Shown: positions 35,636 through 45,611, counted from the stretch's first letter. The stretch is 64,000 bases of DNA from Opitutales bacterium UBA5694 (GCA_002420185.1 DIHO01000018.1:72047-136046), one strand, 5' to 3'. Program-made: numbers and translations. The notes: generated from the sequence alone by a model not told the origin.

Positions 35636-37048
35636 TTAATGATTGTGAGGGTCCGCCTGTGGAGTGACGACCTTTATTTCCGCCATCGCCATAAGCGGCA
35701 GGAAGCGAAGGAATAGGAGGAATAGAACAGAGAACAATCCGAACGTCCCCAGGTAAGTGAAAATGTCGATGATTGTGGGAGAGTAGTAGCCCCAGCTCGA
35801 TGGCACGAAATCGCGGGTCAATGTCGTGACGGCTATCACAAACCGCTCAAACCACATGCCGATATTGACAAAAATCGTAATGATCCAAACCAAGGCCGTA
35901 TTTTCGCGAATCTTCTTAAACCAAAAGAATTGAGGCGAAATCACATTACAGGAAATCATTATCCAATAAGCCCAGGCGTAGTTTCCGAATGCACGGTTGA
36001 CGAAAGCGAAAATCTCGAAGTCATTCGCTCCGTATGCCGCTATGAAGAACTCCATACCGTAGGCGTATCCCACCATCGTACCCGTGGCCAAGATGATCTT
36101 GGTCATACAGTCGATATGATACTGTGTAATCAAATCCTCAAGACGGTAGATCGCTCGCAAAGGCAGCATAAGCGTCAATACCATGCCGAAGCCCGAGAAA
36201 ATAGCACCGGCAACAAAGTACGGCGGAAAGATAGTCGTGTGCCATCCCGGCAAAAGAGAAATCGCAAAGTCAAACGATACGATCGTGTGAACCGAAAGTA
36301 CCAGTGGCGTCGATAGTCCAGCCAAAAGCAAGTAGCACATTTCATAGTTGCTCCACTGGCGATTTGATCCCCGCCACCCCATTGCAAAGATTCCGTATAG
36401 AACCTGGCGGATCTTGTTCTTCGCACGGTCGCGCACACTCGCCAAATCAGGAATCAATCCAACGTACCAGAAAAGGACCGATACAGTGCCATAAGTTGAT
36501 ACCGCAAAAACGTCCCACAGAAGAGCCGACCGAAAGTTTGGCCAGATCGCATTTGCATTCGGTATAGGGAAAAGGAACCACGCCATCCATACACGCCCCA
36601 CGTGAAAAACCGGGAAGATACCGGCACAAACTACCGCGAAAATAGTCATCGCCTCGGCCGCTCGATTGATGGAAGTACGCCATTTTTGGCGCAGGAGGCA
36701 GAGAATCGCGGATATAAGAGTACCTGCATGACCGATACCGATCCAGAAAACGAAATTCACAATCGCCCATCCCCAGTTGGCGGGATTTGCCAGGCCCCAT
36801 ACACCAGTGCCAGTGGCGACCAGGTAGACGAGCCCCATAACGGTGAAGGACGCCCCCGCACAAGCGATGATGAAACACACCCACCACCAAGTGGGCGTCT
36901 TCTCTTCAACTATTCCGCAGATTTTATCGGTTATCCAACTAAAGGAGCGGTTGTTTTCGACAAGAGCGGGACGCGGAATATCGACTGGGTCAACTTCTTT
37001 GAGGATAGCCGGCTTAACTTCGTCGAGAATAGGATTTGAGCTTCCCAT
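35636..37048 (-). CDS. actC: Alternative complex III subunit C, NrfD-like menaquinol-oxidising membrane subunit
   Basis: This is 470 residues with about 10 membrane segments. It contains FWIGIGHAGTLISAILCLLR, a block conserved in NrfD/ActC near the quinol site, and VGRVWMAWFLFPIPN. The opening of the mature protein, TWWWVCFIIACAGASF, and FEIFAFVNRAFGNYAWAYW are also typical. It oxidises menaquinol on the periplasmic side and delivers electrons to the ActB iron-sulfur clusters. It starts at an ATG at 37048, overlapping the actB stop by one base. Confidence 0.94.
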   Translation of the reverse strand: MGSSNPILDEVKPAILKEVDPVDIPRPALVENNRSFSWITDKICGIVEEKTPTWWWVCFIIACAGASFTVMGLVYLVATGTGVWGLANPANWGWAIVNFVFWIGIGHAGTLISAILCLLRQKWRTSINRAAEAMTIFAVVCAGIFPVFHVGRVWMAWFLFPIPNANAIWPNFRSALLWDVFAVSTYGTVSVLFWYVGLIPDLASVRDRAKNKIRQVLYGIFAMGWRGSNRQWSNYEMCYLLLAGLSTPLVLSVHTIVSFDFAISLLPGWHTTIFPPYFVAGAIFSGFGMVLTLMLPLRAIYRLEDLITQYHIDCMTKIILATGTMVGYAYGMEFFIAAYGANDFEIFAFVNRAFGNYAWAYWIMISCNVISPQFFWFKKIRENTALVWIITIFVNIGMWFERFVIAVTTLTRDFVPSSWGYYSPTIIDIFTYLGTFGLFSVLFLLFLRFLPLMAMAEIKVVTPQADPHNH

Positions 37049-40000
37049 TAGTGCGACCCTCCTACTTCTGAATGAGCTTCCTCGTAACCGTGATCGTTGT
37101 GTGAATCATACCCGCCTTTTTTCTTTGGCTTCGTCGCCTTGTACTCCGCCTTTGCCAGCGGTTGATCGTAGTAATCCGGCATGTCTGGGTTCGGGTTTCG
37201 CAATTTGGCAAGGTAGGTTGTGCGAGGTCGCGTATTCGTGTATCCAAGAACTGCGTAATTTCGCTCGTTAGCCTGTAGTTCAGAAACCTTGCTGTTGGGA
37301 TCGCTAACGTCCCCAAATGCAATCGCATCCATCGTACAGACCTGTTGGCAGGCTACCTTGATCGTTCCGTCAGGAATCTGAATGTCGTTGCTGTCCTTCG
37401 CTTTCACTTTTTGGGCGATCTTGGCTTGCTGGATACGCTGCACGCAGTAGGTACACTTTTCCATCACACCACGCATGCGAACCGAAACATCTGGATTCTG
37501 GGCCATCTGGACCAGCTCCGGCATTCCCTTTGGTGCTAGCGGACCCTCATACAGCCGATCCAATGGACGCTGCTGATAATCCATGAAATTGAAGCGACGG
37601 ACTTTGTAAGGACAGTTGTTCGCACAGTAGCGAGTTCCAATACAGCGATTGTAAGCCATCGTATTGAGGCCGTCTTCATCATGTACTGTAGCATTGACTG
37701 GGCATACCGTTTCGCAAGGGGCTGTTTCGCAATGCATGCAGCTTATTGGTTGAACCGAAACTTGCGGATCCTCCGGAATCGCTGCTAGATCAAGCTGCGT
37801 TTCTCCATAACTATCTAAAATGGGTTTTCCGTCCTTATCAAGTTTGACATCGCCTGAGGAGAAGTAGCGATCCATTCGGATCCAGTGCATTTCACGACCG
37901 CGACGTACTTGGTCTCTTCCCACGATTGGGATATTGTTTTCGCTTTGGCAGGCAACGACGCAAGCGTTACAACCAGAACAGACATTCAAGTCGACTGACA
38001 TCCCCCACTGGTGTATGCCCGTGTAGTCGGGATGCTCGTAAGCTGAGCCTCCGCGAGGAGTCGATATCGAGCGCTCCTCCACGGGCATCCCCTTATCCTT
38101 CCCAAGTATGGGTGGCGAGTGGCTTTCCATTCCCATTTTTTCCACCCAACGCGGATCCGAAGCGTAGTCGTCGAGGTTGGACTCGCGGATGATGGCTCTT
38201 CCTTCCATCGACCAGTGCTCTTGCGTATTCGCGAGCTGTATGATCTCACCCGTCAACTCGATCGAAGCACCGGTGGCGAAATGAGCGGAATCCGATGTCC
38301 GTAAAGAGTAGGAATTGAAGCCAGAATTAGTACCCACTCTCCCAGTGCGGGCACGACCATATCCAAGCGGTAGGATGATCGAATAATTGTCCAAACCTGG
38401 AAGGATTTGAATGCCTCCTGTAACCTCACGACCTCCCACCGAAACCCTGCCCACTGGGGAGTAAGACCGTCCGTCTTTGACTACGTTAGGATTCTTGCGG
38501 GTAATTTGCAGCAATGAATCCGGTGCCACAATATCTAGATCATTGGCCAATCGCGGACTCACGTAAATAGCGTTGTCCCACGTCATCTTTGTCATGGGAT
38601 CCGGGCACTCTTGAAGCCATCCGTTGTTAGCATAGCGCCCATCATCAATGCAAGAGTCTACCGTGAATACTACTTCTAGATTGTCTTTACCAGTCGGCGA
38701 AATTGGAGCTTCCGCATTCGCAAGGACATTCGCCAGTCTCATTCCTGAAATCAGGGACCCACTCACTTTGAAACCCGAATCACTCAAGAAACCGTCATGG
38801 AGAAACTTATCAAAAGCCCGTTTCCCCGTCGAACCAATATTCTGAAAAGTTCCATAAACTAGGCTATGCCCATCTACGTTCTCTTCACCAACCAATCGTC
38901 CCAGCATTTCGATCTCCGAGATACCATCGAACAAAGGCAAGATCATCGGCTGCTGGGTAAGGATATCACCATTGTATGTACGGCTATCCCCCCAAGCCTC
39001 TAGATAGTGAGACTGAACGAAGTGGTAATTGGATTTCTCGGACGTTTCATCATCGTAGTACCCTAGTCGAAGAACCGATTCAACCTTCCCTAGCTTGGGA
39101 CCAAAATCAAGGTCAGCGGGTGCATTGTAGACCGGGTTACCGCCAGCGATAATCAACGTTTCAATCGAACCGGAGTCAATTGCCTCGCTCAATCTCTGGA
39201 TGCTTGCTGAATTATCCTCTTCAACTTCAACCAACTTGAGCGTCTTGCCCAAATTTCCAAGTTTCTCGTTGATCAGCAACGCGATCCCCTGAGCTTCCTT
39301 GCTCAATTGCGGTCCAGCATAGACAACACTTTTGCCTTTGAAGTGGTCTAGGTCGACCATGGCCTCGCTTATCCATTCTTTCGTTTCCGAATCGAGACCA
39401 CTAGCGAGTTTCTCAAAGATCGGCTGCAGGGTTTCGCCCTCCACTCCTAGATTGATTTCCAGTGCCGCCGCAGCAAGTAAAGCGGTCATGTGGCTGCTTG
39501 CGAGACGCTTGCGATGATCCGCCATCGCACCGGTCATGCTGAAGCCGCTTTCGGCAACATACAACCGGTTCATCTGATCTTCCACTGAAAGCACCCGCCG
39601 GCCATCGGCAAACTGCTTCGTCATACTCAGACTACCTGGATTGTCTCCTAGGAAGTCACCCTCAACACTGAGTATGCGCTCAGCGTCAGTAAGGTCGTAT
39701 TTAGGCTCGAGATTGGCTCCAGAGATTAAAGCCGCTGCTTCCTTAGCATTTTCTGTAGAAACCGGCTCATACTCAGACCAGATCGCACCAGGATAGGCCG
39801 TTAGAAACGCCTTCTTCAGGCGGAGGCGAGTGGGTGAAGAGGACTTTTCGGTTAAAACGGCGACGCCTTTTCCATTGGAGGCACTAAACGCTTCATTTAA
39901 ATTCCTGAGGGTATCGAGTGCTTCCTCTTTTGTAAGGTTCACACCGTCTTTGGTGTAGCGGGTCGAGCGATCAGGATCGTAGAGCTCAAGCAATGAGGCC

Positions 40001-40422
40001 TGGGCTTTAAGGCTTGTTCCACCGTTGTAGCCTTTGTAATCTGAATTACCCTCGATTTTTGTGGGGCGACCCGCGTGAGTCTCAACGAGCAAAGGGATCC
40101 CTTCACCCCTCAGGCAAAATTGGGACGCGTAGTAAAGAGGCTGACCTGGCACCTGGTACTCGGGGGCCTTCGAGTGCGGCAAAATGTAGGACTCCGGGCG
40201 ACGACAACCCGTAAAGCCTACTCCACCCAAAGCGAGAGATGCGGCCATTATCTTGAAGAAATGACGGCGGTCGACCTCATTCATCTCCGATGCTTCTGGG
40301 CCGAATTCGCGGTGAACTTGCTCGATGAATTCAGGAGACTGGGACAACTCGTTGAGGCTTCGCCAGTAACGAGGCCCCATTTGCTCTGCCTTGGTGGAAG
40401 TTGTGGAATGAACCGGTTTCAT
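37048..40422 (-). CDS. actB: Alternative complex III subunit B, fused molybdopterin-like and iron-sulfur protein
   Basis: This is 1124 residues from the ATG at 40422, whose ATGA overlaps the actA stop. The N terminus carries a twin-arginine motif (DRRHFFKIMAASLALGG) followed by a lipobox-like FTGC, so it is exported folded and may be lipidated. Residues to about 750 resemble a molybdopterin oxidoreductase (ActB1), which in studied complexes has no Mo cofactor. The C-terminal part (ActB2) has four Cys clusters: NVCSGCNACVVACQ, CMHCETAPCETVCP, CIGTRYCANNCPYKVRR and KCTYCVQRI with VACQQVC. In the family these hold three 4Fe-4S and one 3Fe-4S cluster. It conducts electrons from ActC to ActA and ActE. 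Confidence 0.95.
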   Translation of the reverse strand: MKPVHSTTSTKAEQMGPRYWRSLNELSQSPEFIEQVHREFGPEASEMNEVDRRHFFKIMAASLALGGVGFTGCRRPESYILPHSKAPEYQVPGQPLYYASQFCLRGEGIPLLVETHAGRPTKIEGNSDYKGYNGGTSLKAQASLLELYDPDRSTRYTKDGVNLTKEEALDTLRNLNEAFSASNGKGVAVLTEKSSSPTRLRLKKAFLTAYPGAIWSEYEPVSTENAKEAAALISGANLEPKYDLTDAERILSVEGDFLGDNPGSLSMTKQFADGRRVLSVEDQMNRLYVAESGFSMTGAMADHRKRLASSHMTALLAAAALEINLGVEGETLQPIFEKLASGLDSETKEWISEAMVDLDHFKGKSVVYAGPQLSKEAQGIALLINEKLGNLGKTLKLVEVEEDNSASIQRLSEAIDSGSIETLIIAGGNPVYNAPADLDFGPKLGKVESVLRLGYYDDETSEKSNYHFVQSHYLEAWGDSRTYNGDILTQQPMILPLFDGISEIEMLGRLVGEENVDGHSLVYGTFQNIGSTGKRAFDKFLHDGFLSDSGFKVSGSLISGMRLANVLANAEAPISPTGKDNLEVVFTVDSCIDDGRYANNGWLQECPDPMTKMTWDNAIYVSPRLANDLDIVAPDSLLQITRKNPNVVKDGRSYSPVGRVSVGGREVTGGIQILPGLDNYSIILPLGYGRARTGRVGTNSGFNSYSLRTSDSAHFATGASIELTGEIIQLANTQEHWSMEGRAIIRESNLDDYASDPRWVEKMGMESHSPPILGKDKGMPVEERSISTPRGGSAYEHPDYTGIHQWGMSVDLNVCSGCNACVVACQSENNIPIVGRDQVRRGREMHWIRMDRYFSSGDVKLDKDGKPILDSYGETQLDLAAIPEDPQVSVQPISCMHCETAPCETVCPVNATVHDEDGLNTMAYNRCIGTRYCANNCPYKVRRFNFMDYQQRPLDRLYEGPLAPKGMPELVQMAQNPDVSVRMRGVMEKCTYCVQRIQQAKIAQKVKAKDSNDIQIPDGTIKVACQQVCTMDAIAFGDVSDPNSKVSELQANERNYAVLGYTNTRPRTTYLAKLRNPNPDMPDYYDQPLAKAEYKATKPKKKGGYDSHNDHGYEEAHSEVGGSH

Positions 40423-41075
40423 CGATGGCAGCCTGAGCAACTTTGAGGCGGGTTAATGTTCCACTCTTCCACGAACTTCAAGCCATCTTCGATCTGGCCT
40501 TTCTTGCCGCCCGGGTGCACCCAATCGAGATTCGTAACCAGATCGACAGGACGAATATGCTCTTCTGGATTCCGGTGACAATCCAAGCACCAACCCATGC
40601 TGAGGGGCTGGTCGTGGGCCACGACTTCCATCTCGTTCACCTTGCCGTGGCATTCCACGCATGAGACACCACGGTTTACGTGCACCGCATGATTAAAGTA
40701 AACATAGTCCGGTGCTTCGTGGACGCGAACCCAAGGAACCGGGTCCCCCGACGCGTAGCTCGCTCTAACAGGCTCCAGCAACTCGCTGTCGGTTTTTATT
40801 TGACTATGGCAGGACATACAGGTGCCCGCAGACGGGACGTTTGCGTGACCTGACTCCTCAACCTTGCTATGGCAATACCGGCAATCCAGCCCAAGTTGAC
40901 CCACATGAAAACTGTGATCGTAGGGCACGGGCTGCGAGGGCATGTATCCAACACGTGTATAGTTTGGAGTTGCGTAATATGTTACTCCAGAAACAACCGC
41001 CGCCGCTAATATGAATAAAAAGACAATTATCTTTAGAGGAAGTGCGTTAGACCACTTTGGAAACACTTTTGACAT
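40419..41075 (-). CDS. actA: Alternative complex III subunit A, pentahaem cytochrome c
   Basis: This is 218 residues. A membrane anchor (about 12-32) precedes five CxxCH motifs: CRYCHSKVEE, CMSCHSQ, CVECHGKVNE, CLDCHRNPEE and the terminal CSGCHR, exactly the pentahaem pattern of ActA. YDHSFHVGQLGLDCRYCH is the family start. It is the first recognised act gene, and its end overlaps actB by 4 bases. It transfers electrons to external cytochrome c. Confidence 0.96.
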   Translation of the reverse strand: MSKVFPKWSNALPLKIIVFLFILAAAVVSGVTYYATPNYTRVGYMPSQPVPYDHSFHVGQLGLDCRYCHSKVEESGHANVPSAGTCMSCHSQIKTDSELLEPVRASYASGDPVPWVRVHEAPDYVYFNHAVHVNRGVSCVECHGKVNEMEVVAHDQPLSMGWCLDCHRNPEEHIRPVDLVTNLDWVHPGGKKGQIEDGLKFVEEWNINPPQSCSGCHR

Positions 41076-41501
41076 GACGTGATATTCGTTGTCGCTCTAT
41101 TGAAATGATATGTGGTCTAGACTGATTCCGATTCGTTCCTCGAAATTGCGTTAGGATCGCTTCGTAGCTTGAGAGCGATCGCAACTTTGTCTGGATCCGA
41201 TAGTTTGGACTGCCTTCGACTCAGCAGTGTTCGCGATGCAACTAATCCTGAAATAGCGGCCAGCGATCTTAGAATAAATGATTTACGGGATTTTTCGGAA
41301 CTCACTGTTTGGTTTGTAGTCGATCTGAAATTCCGGAGTGAAGGAAAGCCTGTTTAAATAGCAAATAAAATTAGTGAGTTGCGGCTTCTGTTTTTGAAGT
41401 TATAAGAGAGGGCTTTGAATTAGAACTGAAAATCTAATGACAAGCCGTTAGTTGGTCCGGATATCTCGGATCCTAGAACTCACCGCACCGGGATAGAATG
41501 A
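41076..41501. other. Region between lolD and actA, one doubtful small frame
   Basis: This stretch should hold the promoter of the ACIII operon. It contains the 62-codon minus-strand frame described separately (41117-41305) and no other recognisable gene. The part from 41306 to 41501 shows nothing beyond A/T-rich DNA. I see no clear terminator for lolD. Confidence 0.4.
41117..41305 (-). CDS. Possible 62-residue basic protein upstream of actA
   Basis: The frame begins with GTG and reads SRKSFILRSLAAISGLVASR, a basic start with a moderately hydrophobic middle like a weak export signal, then a Lys/Ser/Asp-rich end. It lies 41 bases upstream of actA on the same strand, so it could be the first gene of the ACIII operon. 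No ribosome-binding site and no known family. It could equally be leader RNA. Confidence 0.3.
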   Translation of the reverse strand: MSSEKSRKSFILRSLAAISGLVASRTLLSRRQSKLSDPDKVAIALKLRSDPNAISRNESESV

Positions 41502-42203
41502 TCAGGTAAACTGTCCGTCTTGCATCCTCAAAATTCGATCACACTTCTTGGCCAAGTCGGGATTGTGAGTGACGATCAAAACAGCTTGACCTTTCTCTTT
41601 TGCAAGACGAGTTAGCGACTCAAACACCATTAGCGAGTTTTTGACATCCAAGTTGCCGGTAGGCTCATCCGCGAGTAACACACCTGGCGTGTTAGCCAAT
41701 GACCGAGCGATCGCCACTCTCTGCTGCTCGCCTCCAGAAAGCTGGGACGGCAAGCGGTGTGTCTTATCACCAAGCCCAACTTCGTTTAACAAAGCATGGG
41801 CCCGCGATTTCATCTCCTTCGGATTGAGCCGCCCTAGCTTCCGCATCGGCAATATCACGTTTTCCATTGCACTAAATTCAGGTAACAGGAAGTGAAACTG
41901 GAATACAAACCCTACATTTTCCCCACGGATCCGCGTATGCTCTCCATCATTCTTCGGCGGCACTTCCTCCCCTTGGATCGAAATAGAACCCGAGTCCTGC
42001 AAATCCAACAGCCCAAGAAGATAAAGCAAAGTGCTCTTTCCACAACCCGAGGGCCCGACAATCGCGGAAACCTCGCCGCGATAGAGCTTCAAGCTCACCC
42101 CTCGCAGCACATGCACTCGAGTCTCGCCCTCTCCTAAGTGTTTGTGAAGCTCGCGACATTCCAGAGCGACTTCCTTTTGCCCTCCCGCTTTAATCTCACT
42201 CAT
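41502..42203 (-). CDS. lolD: Lipoprotein-release ABC transporter ATP-binding protein
   Basis: This is 233 residues. Walker A is GPSGCGKSTLLYLLG (about 52-66), signature LSGGEQQRVAIARSL, Walker B VLLADEPTGNLD and the His switch in IVTHNPDL. The extra LLDLQDSGSISIQGEEV region and VGFVFQFHFLLPEFSA are LolD/MacB-like. It powers extraction of lipoproteins from the inner membrane, or a MacB-type export. It overlaps the permease stop by 4 bases, so the two form one transporter. Confidence 0.92.
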   Translation of the reverse strand: MSEIKAGGQKEVALECRELHKHLGEGETRVHVLRGVSLKLYRGEVSAIVGPSGCGKSTLLYLLGLLDLQDSGSISIQGEEVPPKNDGEHTRIRGENVGFVFQFHFLLPEFSAMENVILPMRKLGRLNPKEMKSRAHALLNEVGLGDKTHRLPSQLSGGEQQRVAIARSLANTPGVLLADEPTGNLDVKNSLMVFESLTRLAKEKGQAVLIVTHNPDLAKKCDRILRMQDGQFT

Positions 42204-43453
42204 GCTGCCGTCCCCCTAATTACGTCTCCCGGCACAAGTTTTCCCGCTTTCCGGGAGGGAGCGAAACAGGCAATCATCACAATAATAATCGCCGCTATCA
42301 CCGCTTGGACATAGTGCCATGCCGTCGAATTGACCACAAAGTACTCCGTGGCGAAAATTCCTGAAAGAGGCATCGGCAGATAGGAAATAGCAAAGGTAAT
42401 AAGGTAACCTATTCCACAACCAAGAATCGTGCCACAGATTAGAACGATCACCCCCTGCCAAAGAAAAATATTCGAAATGTCATTACGAGTGTAGCCCATG
42501 GAGCGGAGAATCGCGATCTCACGAGTCTTATCCATGACGATCATGAACAACGTGCTAAACATGCCCAGCCCTGAAATGATAATTATCGTCGATACAGTTA
42601 TCGCTGCCGAAACCTGTAGGGTCTTAAACAGTTGCATCCATGACTTTTCCCTCTCCTGCCAAGGGGCCGAGAAATGCTTGGTAACCCGCTCGATCACCTC
42701 CGCATCCACAATGGCGCGATCTCTGTCGTAGATGCTAACCTGAATGAAGCTGACCCCGTTCGGCTTCTTTAACAACGATCGGGCCGCACTCAGGTGCATA
42801 AATACACGGGTCTTATCGATGTCTGATACCCCAGTCTCGAAAATCGCAGCGATTCTATACCTTTGCTGCTGATCCACTGCCCGAATGATAATCGAGTCAC
42901 CCACAGTAACATCCAGGCGTGCCGCCATCTTGTGTCCCATAATGATTCCCATAGGGGAGCCCCTGAAATCCTCGATTGACCCCAACTGGATCTGGTCCTC
43001 AAGGGCGGAAACTGCAATATGCTCGTCCACCATTATACCGTAAATTTGACCATTGTCTTTTCGAAGAGGACTCTGAAGCTGGATACTTCCCTTGATCACG
43101 GGAGACGCCGCTTCGAAATTTTCTAATTCACTGATGGCTTCAATCACGCTATCCGGATGCTCGATACCCTCGACAAAACGCCGGTTGTTCTTGTCGGTAA
43201 TGAAGAAATTCGTGCTGGTGTTTTTCTTCGTTGAGGCAGCCACAAAGACATTCGGGTCTTGGATGCGATCTTCAATTCTTATCGCTCCATCGGTCCCAAG
43301 GATAGTTTCGATAAAAAGCTCCTGATATCCGCTAAGTTGAGCTTGGGTCGAAATGAAAAAGCCAACTCCAAAAACAATTCCTGTCAAACTCATCAACATC
43401 GAGCGCTTTTTAGCGAGCAAGAACCGGATAGCTATTCTGATTGTGGGTGACAT
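42200..43453 (-). CDS. LolC/LolE-type ABC transporter permease
   Basis: This is 417 residues from the ATG at 43453; the longer frame to 43519 adds a poor leader. One N-terminal membrane helix (about 14-35), a large periplasmic MacB-like domain (about 40-270) and three C-terminal helices (about 280-410, including GMFSTLFMIVMDKTREIAIL and RSMGYTRNDI) are the LolC/E plan. Only one permease gene is present, so the complex may be a homodimer, as in LolF-type systems. It works with the LolD ATPase directly downstream. Confidence 0.9.
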   Translation of the reverse strand: MSPTIRIAIRFLLAKKRSMLMSLTGIVFGVGFFISTQAQLSGYQELFIETILGTDGAIRIEDRIQDPNVFVAASTKKNTSTNFFITDKNNRRFVEGIEHPDSVIEAISELENFEAASPVIKGSIQLQSPLRKDNGQIYGIMVDEHIAVSALEDQIQLGSIEDFRGSPMGIIMGHKMAARLDVTVGDSIIIRAVDQQQRYRIAAIFETGVSDIDKTRVFMHLSAARSLLKKPNGVSFIQVSIYDRDRAIVDAEVIERVTKHFSAPWQEREKSWMQLFKTLQVSAAITVSTIIIISGLGMFSTLFMIVMDKTREIAILRSMGYTRNDISNIFLWQGVIVLICGTILGCGIGYLITFAISYLPMPLSGIFATEYFVVNSTAWHYVQAVIAAIIIVMIACFAPSRKAGKLVPGDVIRGTAA

Positions 43454-43560
43454 TGCGGTAATTTTCCAAAATCCTGAAGAGAATAATAAGAAGCCATTGC
43501 ACGATTCCTTTAACCACAAGACTATTTTAATTCACGAGCAAAAGGAACCCAACTAAACAT

Positions 43561-44328
43561 ATGATTAGCTATTTGGTTCTCCAATTAAAATTTCTTTTTC
43601 TAGGTCTAGCTGAGAAATTAGGGCCGAAAAAAGAAAAGGCTCCAGCAGTTCCATCTCCAAGACTCAGATATCGAGTACACGGATCGACAGAGCCCTATGG
43701 TTATATCGAAGTGGGAAGACTGTCATGGGAAAGTATCGAGAAAATTCTGGCCAACCTCAATCGTCCAATCGACGGATTTGAAAACATACTCGATTTTGGA
43801 TGTGGAACCGGCCGGGTCCTACGGAATGTAATAAACGGCGATCAAACAAACCTATTGGGCATTGATATCGACTCCGCTGCAATACGCTGGTGTCAGAAGT
43901 ATCTTCACGGTGCTCGATTTGAGCATATAGATCCAAATCCTCCTACAGATTTCAATAGTGAATCGTTCGATCTGATATTCTCAATTTCTGTTTTCACCCA
44001 TCTCGATGAACGTCGTCAAAACCAATGGTTGGAAGAAATGTGCCGCCTACTCCAGCCTGGGGGGATTCTCATTGCTTCGGTCCACGGTGAACATCATCGA
44101 GAGCTCCATTCCCGGGAACTCGACATGATGAGTGGATTTGTTTTCAATGACTCTAACCGACGATTCTTCAAGAAGGACGGTTTGCCTCAGTTCTACCAAG
44201 ACGCTCACCATACAAAGCAGTACGTCCTAAAAAACTGGTCACGATTTTTCACCATCATTGACTATGTCGAAAGAGGCATCGTCGATCACCATGATGCTGT
44301 AGTACTCACCAAAAAGCTCTCCAACTAA
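43561..44328 (+). CDS. Class I SAM-dependent methyltransferase, target unknown
   Basis: This is 255 residues. An N-terminal hydrophobic stretch (about 4-20) is followed by a Lys/Pro segment and the methyltransferase domain: motif I ENILDFGCGTGRVLRNV (about 75-90), GIDIDSAAIRWCQK, the acidic FDLIFSISVFTHL, and CRLLQPGGILIASVHGEHH. It resembles small-molecule or glycan methyltransferases of the Methyltransf_11/25 type. It stands alone between two minus-strand operons, so context gives no clue. Confidence 0.85.
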   Translation: MISYLVLQLKFLFLGLAEKLGPKKEKAPAVPSPRLRYRVHGSTEPYGYIEVGRLSWESIEKILANLNRPIDGFENILDFGCGTGRVLRNVINGDQTNLLGIDIDSAAIRWCQKYLHGARFEHIDPNPPTDFNSESFDLIFSISVFTHLDERRQNQWLEEMCRLLQPGGILIASVHGEHHRELHSRELDMMSGFVFNDSNRRFFKKDGLPQFYQDAHHTKQYVLKNWSRFFTIIDYVERGIVDHHDAVVLTKKLSN

Positions 44329-44354
44329 GGCCAAATTGATTCGCCCACCTTCGA

Positions 44355-45611
44355 CTACCCTGCCGAAAGCGAGCTGGAAAGCTGGAACACTGCAGAGATG
44401 ATCCCAAACGCGATCATCCCAACCATCGCAAATACGCCAAGCAATACGCCTGTTGAGACAAATCCAAGAAGCGTCTTAACAAACTTGTCTATCATCTCTG
44501 AGTATTGGCGAGACATCTGCCTAAGCCCGGGTACAACATCCCCTGTACTTTCTCCCACTGTAAATACGTCTAAAGCTATATCTTCGAAATACCAGGTGGA
44601 CTTGAATGCAGTCGAAAGAGCAACCCCTTCGACCACCTTCGTGCGTACTTCAGAAAAGGTGCTGCGCATGGAATAATTCGAAAGCGAGCGCTCCGCCATG
44701 GCCAGAGCTTGGACCATGATGATTCCGTTCTCCAACAAAAGGGAAAGCGTTTGCGTGAATTGCAGTATTTGAGTATCCCTCACGATTCGCCCGGCTCCCG
44801 GAATGCGGAGAAGTAAGGCGTCGAATTTGAAACGGCCAGCAGGGGATTTGCGCCAGGAAATCAGCAACGCAACGGCGAGGGCAATCCCTATTGCCGCGAT
44901 CCAGCCGTAGTTGAGAAGTCCATCCGCAGTTGCTATCAGAATCTTCGTCGATGCAGGTAAATCACCCCCCAAAGACGCCAGCAATCCTTCAATGCGAGGA
45001 AGCAAGCTGAAAAGGAAAAGAAGTACTAGACCAATAGCAACAAGTATCAGAAAGCAAGGATAGGACAAAGCAGCGACGAGCTTGCCTCGAATCGCTTTTT
45101 GCTCCTCCATGCTTTCCACAATTCGCGTAAGAACGTTCTTCAGGTTACCGGTCGCCTCGCCTGCCTCAACTAGACTTACAACGCTTTCATGGAAGACTTT
45201 TGGCTGTTTCCTAAAGGCCTCCGACAAAGACCGACCCTGACTCAGTTCATCCCACAGATTGGTAGCCAATAGTTTCTGTTGGGGATCACTCAAACGGGTA
45301 CTCATCATCTTTAAAGCATCCGCAGACTGAATACCGCAATTAAGCATTTCACGAATGCCAGTCAGAAACGGGAGTGCCACACTTCGGTTCAGCACCTTCA
45401 CCTTTGGCTTGGAGCTATTCGATCTGAACAGGGAGCTAAAACCAGATAAGCCAACCTTCCCAGCCCGCGACTCATTAGTCTCATTTACCGACAACGGCCT
45501 AAGCTTCTGAGCAGTCAGCTTCTGCAGTGCCACTTTTCGATTCACGGCATCAATTGACCCTCTTACAGACTCGCCGCTTAGATCTTTTGCACTGTAGGTG
45601 AAACTTGGCAT
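44355..45611 (-). CDS. gspF: Type II secretion inner-membrane platform protein
   Basis: This is 418 residues. It starts PSFTYSAKDLSGESVRGSID, the classic GspF/PilC opening. Two copies of the T2SSF domain are visible (about 85-205 and 285-405), each ending in a membrane segment, with repeated ESMxxGxxLSEAF-like motifs (SQGRSLSEAFRKQP and VVEGVALSTAFKSTW). It anchors the pseudopilus assembly machinery in the inner membrane and binds GspE. It is the last gene of the T2SS operon, about 50 bases after gspE. Confidence 0.94.
   Translation of the reverse strand: MPSFTYSAKDLSGESVRGSIDAVNRKVALQKLTAQKLRPLSVNETNESRAGKVGLSGFSSLFRSNSSKPKVKVLNRSVALPFLTGIREMLNCGIQSADALKMMSTRLSDPQQKLLATNLWDELSQGRSLSEAFRKQPKVFHESVVSLVEAGEATGNLKNVLTRIVESMEEQKAIRGKLVAALSYPCFLILVAIGLVLLFLFSLLPRIEGLLASLGGDLPASTKILIATADGLLNYGWIAAIGIALAVALLISWRKSPAGRFKFDALLLRIPGAGRIVRDTQILQFTQTLSLLLENGIIMVQALAMAERSLSNYSMRSTFSEVRTKVVEGVALSTAFKSTWYFEDIALDVFTVGESTGDVVPGLRQMSRQYSEMIDKFVKTLLGFVSTGVLLGVFAMVGMIAFGIISAVFQLSSSLSAG

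Noticed and set aside
36447..36890. 147-codon minus-strand frame inside actC
   Set aside because: Alternative-frame shadow of actC with skewed Arg/Gly/Cys composition.
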